Made by a program: the position numbers and the translations under genes
Shown: positions 1 to 6,929 of the stretch, in pieces
How positions within the stretch are numbered: position 1 is the first letter of the stretch
Layout: each line of letters begins with the position of its first letter
Assembly (NCBI GenBank): GCA_026770615.1
Contig: MU631440.1
Location: 297,088 to 309,352 of the forward strand
Direction: 5' to 3'
Source: Pavlovales sp. CCMP2436
Lineage: Eukaryota; Haptophyta; Pavlovophyceae; Pavlovales
DNA: 12,265 bases
Notes under the pieces: model-generated
What the model saw: only the letters and a program-made list of their open reading frames with translations
What the model was told of the DNA's origin: nothing
Database searches by the model: none

Positions 1-59
1 GACTCAAGCGGAATAAATTAGAATAAATTAGAGTGTTGATAGGATCAACGATAAACGCC

Positions 60-237
60 AGCAAGAAGAAGAAGAAGAAGAAGAAGAAGAAGAAGGAGAA
101 GAAGAAGAAGAAGAAGAAGAAAGAAGAACAAGGACAAGGAGAAGGACAATGAGAAGAACAAGGAGAAGAAGGAGTAGGAGGAAAAGAAGCAGAACAAGAA
201 GAACAACAAGTGCAACATCAGCAACAAGAGCTTGCGC
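60..237. repeat. GAA/GAAGAA microsatellite
   Basis: Near-continuous GAA/AAG triplets on the plus strand (TTC/CTT on the minus strand), grading into GGAGAA and GAACAA variants. It lies immediately 3' of the probable exon donor at 239-238 and would form a pyrimidine-rich intron on the minus strand. Open frames through it encode only Leu/Phe/Ser runs and are not genes. Confidence 0.85.
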
Positions 238-239
238 AC

Positions 240-389
240 CGCCCACAGGTCAGTCGGCGTGGGAACAGGCAGCGGCAGCAGCAGCAGCGCCCGCTCCCCG
301 CCCCGGCTGACTGGCGAGAGCCCCTCCGGCCACCGCTGCTGATTCTGCCGCGCGGCGCGCCGCTTGGTAAGCGAGACGCCGCGCATTGA
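240..389 (-). CDS. Probable exon of an unknown minus-strand gene
   Basis: The minus strand shows a clean acceptor (TATTTATAG at 398-390) followed by 150 GC-rich nt and a donor GCG|GTGCGC at 239-238. One frame, beginning with codons for S-M-R-G-V-S-L-T-K-R-R, has G/C in nearly all third positions and runs through all 50 codons, so the exon would be phase 0 at both ends. The Met at 386 could be a real start if this is a first exon. The encoded stretch is basic, then has a poly-Leu run from CTG repeats. A second frame is also open, so the assignment is uncertain. It may belong to the gene to its right or start a separate gene running off the left edge. Confidence 0.4.
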
Positions 390-510
390 CTATAAATATA
401 AATATAATAAAAACAATAGTTAATAGTTAAGAATACAGTTTTGCGTGCTACATGAATGCTTGCACGTATACAGCAGTGAAAATAGATATCTAAGAGATAA
501 AGGATTCAAC

Positions 511-1012
511 TCTTGCGGCAACACACCTGCAGCAGGTCACAATATATCAAAGCAGGGCACGGCAGCAATTATATAATTGTATACTATCTTATAATGCATA
601 ATTACTGTTTTTATTGCGGCAGCACACCTGTACCAGGTCACACTTATAATGCAGCAGGACAGCAATAATATAATTGTATACTATCTTATAATGCATAATA
701 ACTTTTTTATTGCGACAGCTGCAGCAGCTCACACTTCTCACAAAGCAGCAATCATCTGAGTGTGCAATCTCTCAGAGGATATATTTATGAAAGGGAGTAT
801 ATAATTACTATTTTATTGCGACATCACACCTGCACCAGGTCGCGCAGGGCACGGAGTGGTAGCTGCGCTCGCTGCGCCTGCTGCGCGCTTGGCGGCTCGA
901 GCTTGTACCTTTTAAATTAGAATGTACATGAGAATGCGAATTTTAAATGCAGATTAGAATATATTGTTACTGTCGCTGCGCCTGCTGCGCGCTAGGCGGT
1001 GCGAGCTTGTAC
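511..1012. repeat. Degenerate ~100-bp tandem array with a conserved dyad
   Basis: Four units begin with TTGCGRCA at 513, 614, 710 and 816. Units 1 and 2 share 28 identical bases at 573-600 and 670-697. Each unit has a 13-bp dyad: 525-537 ACCTGCAGCAGGT, 626-638 ACCTGTACCAGGT, 717-729 AGCTGCAGCAGCT, 828-840 ACCTGCACCAGGT. The array continues as a GC-rich 40-bp repeat at 869-908 and 973-1012 (104 bp apart, few mismatches, starting TCGCTGCGCCTGCTGCGCGC). On the minus strand the dyad reads as CAG|GTGTG, a splice-donor-like sequence, in three of the four units. Confidence 0.75.
830..880 (-). CDS. Possible short exon at the edge of the tandem array
   Basis: On the minus strand an acceptor GCGCGCAG is followed by 51 GC-rich nt ending GTGCAG|GTGTGATG. 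All three frames are open; one reads QAQRAQLPLRALRDLVQ and another has G/C at nearly every third base. Entry phase cannot be fixed, and the neighbouring exon 1274-1119 appears to end in a stop, so this may belong to a different gene or be a duplicated exon relic. The 3' edge is the same sequence duplicated in the array. Confidence 0.25.
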
Positions 1013-1118
1013 ACCTGAGGGGGGGGGGGATAATGTCATATTATGACAGACACAATAACACATACAGTAAATAATATTGCAGTTACAAATGATGTAAAAT
1101 ATCGTGCAACATTCATAT

Positions 1119-4100
1119 TTAAAAGAGCGCGTACCCGCGTGCTGCTGGGCGCAGTGGTTTCAAAAGCGGCGCGCGGCCGCCGAGTCCGCCGTCGGAAACG
1201 TGCAGCTGAAGCGTAGTCGGCGGGAGCGGCAAGCGGAAGGGGCGGAAGACGGACTGGCCGACACACGCGCTGCCCTGCGATCATAGGGTGGTTCACAAGG
1301 GTGTTCTGCTTGAGAGGGCTGTTGCATGGGGGCGTTGTAACAAGAATAAAAACACCAACACCAATAACAATAATAAGAATAATACCAACAGGGGTATTGT
1401 ATTATTATTGTTATGTTATCACTTTTGTTGTTGGTGTTGTGTTGTGCCACAGGGGGGTGTTGCACGGGGGGGGGGTTACAAAGGGGTGCTGTGTTCTGTT
1501 TGAGCAGGGTGGAGAGGGGTGTTGTATCGCAGGGGGGTAGTGTATTTATTGCTGTTATGTTAGGGACGGTGCAGGGAGTTTTGTATTTATTACTGTGAGT
1601 TATTACTGTTAGGGGGGTGTTGCATTATTGCAAGAACGCAATATAATCATTAGGGGGTGCTGCAATTACTGTTGGTTATTACTCTAATTTATTACTGTTA
1701 TGTTAGGGACGGTGGACAGTAAATAAAATAAAAATAAATAAGAGCAACTATAATAATAAATCATAAATCATAAATCATAGATAAATAAAAGGGGTGTGTT
1801 GCACCTCCACGCCGAGCGCGCCAACGCCCACCGGCACGCCTGCGACGAGGTGTAGGCTTGTCGGCGTGGCGCCCAGAGGACGAGCGGTGAGCTGCCCAGC
1901 GAGTCTGTAACGGTACTTGTAACGGTATTAAGTATCAAGCGCTTAATCATTAATAAAGTAAATAAAAATAAAAGCTCATGAGAGTTGCCCTGTGAGTCTG
2001 TAACAGTATTGAGTATTAAGCGCTTAATAATTCATAAATTAATAAGCTCATGAGAGTTGCCCAGTGAGTCTGTAACGATGTTTTCTTAACAATGAGCGCG
2101 TGACCCTCTCACCTTCCCGAATGATTTTAATCTTGAGGAAGATTCTTTTTTTAATTGTTTTAACCATCTCACCTTCCCGATATATTCTGGCTCTGAAAGT
2201 TGGACTCAGAGTCGTGCCACGAGTGGCCACGCTGCCCGCTGAGAGGACGGCCGCTCTCGCCGAGCTCCGGGCCCAGCTGCACACTCGCGCCGCACCCGCC
2301 GCCCGCGTAACGGCCACTGTAACCTCCGGTGTAACCGCCAGCGCCCGCGTAACTGCCGTCTGCGCACCCGCCGCGGAAGCTGCCCGCACCCCCGCCGTTG
2401 CTGCCGTGCCCCCCCGCGAAGAGCGGGAAGCCCCCGCCAAGGCCGCCATTGTAACCGCCATTGCCACCGCCGGTGTAACCCCCAAAGCTGCCGCTCCCAG
2501 GGAAGCCTCCGCCCAGGCTGCCTGCTTGCCCCGGGAAGCCACCCAGGCCGCCGCACCTGCCTCCCCTGTCCGAACCCTGAGGCGTACCCGGGGTGTGGGG
2601 GGTTCCCAAGTCCCCCTGCGGCGCAAAGGCTGCGAGCGCCACCACCTATAGCGCGCGCGCAGGGGGGGGAGGGGGGGCAGTAGGTCAGCCGATCACACAC
2701 ACACACACATTCTACATACTATTTTAAAATAATAATGAAGCATAATTGAAGAAAAAAAAACCAAAAAAACAAGGAGAAGGAGAAGGAGAGGGAGAAGGAA
2801 AAGAACAAAAGGGAGGAGATAGAGGGAGAAAAAAGAAGGAGATTTAAAAACTCGCGTATATATTAAAAGTACCTCCTGCCCCGATTCGGATGCTTCGAGC
2901 ACGCAGCGCCAGCCCCACGACTCGAGAATGGCCACGAGCGCGTGCACCCTCTGCACCTGATTTGGTCATGACTTCATAGTGTGTGTACGTATCTACAGAA
3001 GAAGCACTTCAAACTATCGCACGAATGGCAGCCAAAAAAAAAAAAAAAAAAAAAACCTCTCTCGCTGAGAGTGGCACGCTCTCACTCCCATCGGACAGGA
3101 CGCCCGGCGGGAGGAACAGGAGCTCGGCCGCCACCGGCGAGCGTGCGGAAAGCGGTGCCCCCCCGGCCGAGTACGCGCCTGCTGTCGATGAGGTATTTAT
3201 TTTGGATTTATTTAGTTTCGATTTAATATCCCTTTTTCTCTCCCCTTCTCAACCCCCCCGCCCCGAATAGGCACCTGTAGAACATAGCATCACTGCACAC
3301 AGCAGCCACAGCAGCATTCCCCACGACGCTTTAAAAGGTGCACTTTTCCACAGCTAAGGACTAGAGCTGATAACAAGGCTATTGCAAGGACCAGGGTTGG
3401 TGGCATTAATAATGTTTTTAAAAAATGAGAAATGCCAGGCGCGCACCTGTAAATTAAAAGTATTAATAATCTGCACGATGTCATCAGTCATAATATAATA
3501 TTAAAACTATATTATTGATCTTAAAGCTATATTATATTATAGTTTTAATATAATATTATATTAACAATCATAACAATAATATTATAGTTTTAATATTAGC
3601 CTGACCAACAATAAAATAATAATAATTATTATTACGATAATAATAATAATAATAACAGAAATAATAATAAGAACAATAACAGCAAAAATAATGATGATAA
3701 TAAGAAGGGCACACCTGTATGTGCGAGTGTATGGCGGGGGGCCATGCCGCTCGAGAACGGGTCGATCTCTGGGATTGTGGCCGCGCGGCCGAGGCGGTGC
3801 AGCTGCTAATCAAAAATTTATCGACAACAAATAAGAATTATCTTGTGTAAGACTACTAATTCAAGCCCGGGAAAATCAGATCCGGACTAACGGCTCAAAA
3901 GCCGCGTGAAGCTGAGGCCAAAATGCCTCCAGGCTAACGCATAATAATATCAATATCAAGATTGCTATCGTCAGTGTTGCACTTCTTATAGATCAGTATG
4001 AGAGATGTATACACATGTATACAATACTTATAAGTCTCTACATCTATTCTTATTTCTAGATCTACATGCATACCCCCTGTTGACCGGGCTTCAGCGGCGA

Positions 4101-6157
4101 GAGCGCCGAACCTCCGAGCGGCGGCAACGGCGAACAGAGCCCCCCGCCCTGCGCCCCCCCCGCCCCGGCGTAGGGCGGCGCCTGTGCCCCGGCAAAGGTC
4201 GCGCACGCGGACGAAGGCGAGGCGAGGGGTTGGGGGGTGGGGGAGGGAAGGGGCAGGGAGGGGGGGGGGTTATTGCGGGGAGGGTGGGCATGCAGCGAGT
4301 TAGTTAGTGTGCGTACTTTTTGGTCTTGTTCTCCCCAAACCACCACCCACCTGACTAATTTTTAGTAATAGTCAGCGGTGGGGACGGTATCCGTGTGCTC
4401 TGCTAAGGTCCCTTGATCCGAGTGTTGCTCAACGCTTGGGTCCGATGGAGACCTGTCAGGGGACGGACATATTTCTAGATATTTACTCAGCTGTCTGCAC
4501 GCGACACTCTGCAGCTGCGTGGCTCTCAGGTTAATAGTTGATATGAACATAATTAGATACATCTATTTAGCCATAAAGTCACATTTGTTTATCGCCGAAT
4601 GAAGTGGTCAAAAAGAAAAGAAAAAAAGAGGCATCCCCGAGTACAGGCGCCATGCCCTAACGCCCCCAACAGGGGCTGCAAGTGGGGAGGCGTTAAAAGA
4701 ACTATTATTAAAAAAGCACCACCCACCTGCGTGGCTCTCAGGTGCTCCTTGAGCAAGCTCATCTCCGCGGGCAGCGGGTGCGTCTGCTCGTCCGTCGAGC
4801 CCGGCGTCGTCGCCCCGCCGACCGCGAGGCCGTTACTTCCGCGACGCACGCCTCCCCCTCCCGCTCCCCCTCCTCCGCTGTCGACGCACGCGGCGCTCGT
4901 AGGGCTGGTAGCAGGTTGCGGCTGCTGGGACTGGGACTGGTACGGACGCGCCTTTGGCACACTGGGCATGCCGCCGCCGCCGCTGCCGGGGGGCACGGCG
5001 GCGGGGCCAGTGGGGGGGGAGCCCGCGGGATGCAACGGGCGAGCGTCCTTCTCCTTGCGACTCTTGCCGTTGGATCCAGCGCACCCGCACGCCGCGGCCG
5101 CGCCGCCACCGCCACGCCCGCCCGAGAACGGACCGCCCCCATCCGCCGCAGCCACCGCGGCCGCCCGTTGCCGCAGCGACGGCCCCCAGTCGGCCGAGCC
5201 GCAGCCACCACGCCCGGCCGAGTTCAGTCCGCCGCGGGAGAGGCGCGCCCTCTGCCGCGCTGAGTCGGGCTCTCCTTCTGCGCAGGCCGAGAGGGCAGCC
5301 TCCCGCCCCGTATCGCCCATGCTTGTGGCCGATTGGATTGGCTCGAGTGAGCCGCGGCCCGTTCCCCCGAGATTCGAGGTGTCGAGCGGAGGCGGCCGTC
5401 CCTTGAGCCGCGGCCTCCCGCCCAACGGCAACTCGGCAGTTACGGGGCGAGTGCTGCACCCGCCCGCAGCTCCCGGACCGCCAGGGCCGAGGGTGGCGCG
5501 GCAGCCACCCCGGTCTACAACCTCGTTGGAGGCGGAGGCGGCAGGCCCGTTGAACGCGGCGGTGGAGCTGCGTGCGGACGCGCTGCCGGCAAATACTCGG
5601 TGTGAGTTGTGGTGCCCGCCGCGGCCAAGCGCGTCGGCCTCGGAGTAGGCGCTGTGCTGGTCGAGCATGGCTCGGTCGTGCTCCGGTGACGGCGCGTCGT
5701 CGAACCGGCGCACGATCGTTGACGCAGCCTGCGAAGCGCCAACCGCGCTGCCGCCGCCGCTGGACTCGCGCGAGACGCACTGCTGCCGCCCGTCGAGGAT
5801 CAGGTCCGACCCCACGCAGCTTCCCACCGCTGACGATCTGCTCGAATTATTGCTCATCAGCCCACCGCACGCGACCTCCGGCTGCGCGGCCGTAGGCGGA
5901 AGCGCGTAGTTGGCGCCGTAGGCATCCCAGGCGGACGTGCCGACGCGCGGCGGCGGCGGTGGCATCACGGACACGACAGCCTCTGGGGCTGCGCGGTGGC
6001 TCAGCCTCCGCCGGGCTTCCAGGCTCGCTGGCATGGAGCCAGCGACGGGACTCCGCGACGAGCAGTCCATCCTATAGGAATGGCTCCGTGGCTGCGGAAT
6101 GAGCCTCGAGCGCTGAGCCTCAAGCGCTCTGTTTGACAGTTGCCATTCTTTCCGCAT
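1119..6157 (-). CDS. Eight-exon gene for an unknown 854-aa Gly/Ser/Pro-rich protein
   Basis: Proposed exons on the minus strand are 6157-4727, 4181-4074, 3802-3715, 3181-3057, 2956-2873, 2645-2173, 1904-1805 and 1274-1119 (TAA stop). All junctions are GT-AG and exit/entry phases match throughout (0,0,1,0,0,2,0), summing to 2565 nt. Each exon is GC-rich with mostly G/C third bases, and the intervening DNA is AT-rich or microsatellite. The ATG at 6157 is the first in the open frame; the frame is open for ten more codons upstream. Residues 1-477 (exon 1) are Ser/Gly/Ala/Pro-rich and basic, ending in a short helical stretch (MSLLKEHLRATQ). Residues 544-612 look more globular (VQRVHALVAILESWGWRC). 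Residues about 635-735 are Gly-rich with GGY/GGF/GGN patterns. No catalytic motif, signal peptide or membrane segment is visible and I recognise no family. Exons 1 and 6 are firm. The short exons rest on phase and composition. The weakest junction is the donor at 3056-3055, which runs into a poly-T tract. An alternative exon lies in the first intron. Confidence 0.6.
1275..1804 (-). repeat. 530-bp intron with repeated donor-like motifs
   Basis: The intron between exons 1904-1805 and 1274-1119 begins GTGCAACACACCCC on the minus strand. Close relatives recur inside it: GTGCAACACCCCCC near 1468-1455, TGCAACACCCCC near 1625-1614, ATACAACACCCC near 1527-1516 and TGCAACAGCCC near 1325-1315. A 24-bp element (plus strand, ending ATGTTAGGGACGGTG) occurs at 1548-1571 and 1691-1714 with one mismatch. 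The rest is strongly strand-asymmetric DNA, with G runs and TTATTA triplets on the plus strand and ATA/CATAAAT repeats near 1720-1790. I see no separate gene in it. Confidence 0.6.
1889..2075 (-). repeat. Three tandem copies of a 3' splice-site region
   Basis: The acceptor used by exon 1904-1805 reads TTACAG|ACTCGCTGGGCAGCTCA. Two further copies lie upstream in the intron on the minus strand, near 2073 (TTACAG|ACTCACTGGG) and near 2002 (TTACAG|ACTCACAGGG), each followed by an AT-rich segment with a shared AAGCGCTTAAT motif (plus-strand TATTAAGCGCTTAAT). Units are about 70-100 bp. The upstream copies meet TGA a few codons after the acceptor (CTCTCATGAGC), so only the 1904 copy opens into a long frame. 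They look like decayed duplicates or decoy acceptors. Confidence 0.65.
2107..2180 (-). repeat. Duplicated 5' splice site
   Basis: The 14-mer TCGGGAAGGTGAGA (minus strand) occurs at 2180-2167, where AAG|GTGAGA is the donor of exon 2645-2173, and again 61 bp further into the intron at 2119-2106. The reading frame is open through both copies, so use of the second donor would add about 20 codons. The sequence between them is AT-rich and codes mainly Lys, Ile and Arg, so I regard it as intron. Confidence 0.6.
2646..2872 (-). repeat. 227-bp intron with CA, GGAGAA and G-run tracts
   Basis: Donor GAG|GTACTT at 2872-2871 and acceptor GCTATAG at 2652-2646. Contents are a GGAGAA/GAAAA tract at about 2765-2840, a CA repeat at 2695-2709 and G-runs at 2660-2678. 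On the minus strand the C-runs and the GTGTGT tract lie just before the acceptor and form its pyrimidine-rich region. Confidence 0.6.
3034..3055. repeat. Poly-A tract (22 A) abutting a splice donor
   Basis: Twenty-two consecutive A on the plus strand, which is poly-T at the start of the intron on the minus strand. The proposed donor of exon 3181-3057 is therefore GAG|GT followed by more T, an atypical 5' splice site. The open frame on the plus strand through this tract (a Lys run) looks protein-like, but its composition is explained as antisense of the minus-strand exon. Confidence 0.7.
3491..3665. repeat. AT-rich inverted repeat and AAT microsatellite in an intron
   Basis: ATATTAAAACTATA at 3498-3511 is the exact reverse complement of TATAGTTTTAATAT at 3538-3551 (26-nt loop). 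The second arm recurs as a direct copy at 3583-3596. An ATT/AATAAT microsatellite follows at 3610-3665. All lie in the 533-bp intron between exons 3802-3715 and 3181-3057; nothing here looks coding. Confidence 0.8.
4362..4514 (-). CDS. Alternative terminal or poison exon inside the first intron
   Basis: After exon 1 ends at CAG (4727), a second acceptor ending CACGCAG stands at 4515-4521. The sequence that follows continues the exon-1 frame for 50 codons (starting LQSVACRQLSKYLEICPS) to a TAA at 4362-4364. Joining 6157-4727 to 4514-4362 would give a 527-aa protein lacking all downstream exons. Shortly after the stop, CAG|GTGGGTGGTG recurs at 4350-4338, so the segment 4514-4348 could also be a cassette exon bounded by its own acceptor and donor and carrying a premature stop. 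Third-position bias is weaker than in neighbouring exons, which favours a recent, alternative or non-coding exon. Confidence 0.4.
   Translation of the reverse strand: MQSVACRQLSKYLEICPSPDRSPSDPSVEQHSDQGTLAEHTDTVPTADYY
4515..4743 (-). repeat. Intron flanked by a 17-bp direct repeat of the exon edge
   Basis: The 17-mer ACCTGAGAGCCACGCAG (minus strand) lies at 4743-4727, forming the end of exon 1, and again at 4531-4515, forming the end of the following intron segment. The 212-bp segment 4726-4515 between them starts GTGGGTGG and ends GCCACGCAG, so it has valid splice borders and removing it leaves one copy of the repeat. A related 13-mer, CAGGTGGGTGGTG, occurs at 4729-4717 and 4350-4338. Such a layout is expected for a target-site duplication made by a DNA-transposon-like introner, or for a tandem duplication across a splice site. 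Confidence 0.75.
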
Positions 6158-6929
6158 TTTTAAAAAGGCGGCGTTCGAGCTATACAATGACCCAAGGGAA
6201 TTGACCCCTCAAGCGCTACGCTTCGCTACATACTTGCTTTCTGCCTGCCCGTGCATGGATGAGTTCCGGCTATCGAGATTTTTTCCCTATTAATACTAAA
6301 GTCTGCAATCACCAGACACCTGGTGTTGGGCCGTAGTACGCCCCGTTGTGTCTCATTTAGTTTTGAGAATATCCAGGTCCATACTAGTACTGCATGGTTG
6401 TAGTACTCAATACTTATTCGGTAACTTGATGCGCCTCGCTACAGGTATTCTTGCCTGCCCGCATGCACCGATGAGTACCGGCCGTCGCGACCTCCGGCCA
6501 CACGCGCTGATGGAGTCCCCGCACTCGCTACTCCGTGCATTTTGCCTGCCCGTGCTGGATAAGTCCGGCCATCGCGGAGCCACGGCGCTTGTATTTAATA
6601 TTAGTTCTTTTAACGTCCCCCGACTTGCAGCCCGAAGGCGTACGGGCATGACATGGGAGGGTCAGCGCATCAGTCGTCTCATGCGCTATCTTACTCCCCG
6701 CGTCATCTCTCTGCCACGATCCTTGCTCGTCGTCGCGTTGCGCCGCCGCGATCCTGCGCATAATTACAACAAAACATACACGCAAAAAACCGTGCTACTA
6801 GGAAACCCAAATTAAATACACCCATACAAAAATAGCAATAGAAATGAACGTCATCTAAAAACACACTCTAAAAAAGGCCCGTCTCCAAGCTGAATTGTGC
6901 CGCGCGCGCACTCTGCGCGCACTCTCGCA
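6158..6929. promoter_or_regulatory. Divergent intergenic region with three related ~36-bp repeats
   Basis: This 772-bp spacer separates the minus-strand unknown gene from the plus-strand haloperoxidase, so it should hold both promoters. Three related elements sit at 6241-6276, 6451-6490 and 6542-6577, each with the order TGCCTGCCCG, then GAT(G)AGT, then CCGGC and ATCG or GTCG. The first two are also preceded by a similar CGCTACA segment. No confident TATA box or start-site motif stands out. The long open plus frame at 6348-6815 has no coding bias that I trust. Confidence 0.45.

Noticed and set aside
28..386. Leu/Phe/Ser-run minus-strand frames through the GAA tract
   Set aside because: They are produced by the triplet microsatellite; only the part from 389 to 240 has exon-like composition.
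2983..3270. Plus-strand open frame with a Lys run and Ser/Pro/Glu-rich sequence, possibly an exon
   Set aside because: It overlaps the minus-strand exon 3181-3057, whose entry and exit phases fit its neighbours exactly. The Lys run is just the poly-A tract.
4599..5780. Several long open frames on both strands across 4.6-5.8 kb
   Set aside because: They are shadows of the GC-rich exon 6157-4727; only that frame links in phase to downstream exons.
6348..6815. Plus-strand 155-codon frame upstream of the haloperoxidase
   Set aside because: No domain or codon bias, it contains two of the diverged repeats, and it lies in a likely bidirectional promoter.
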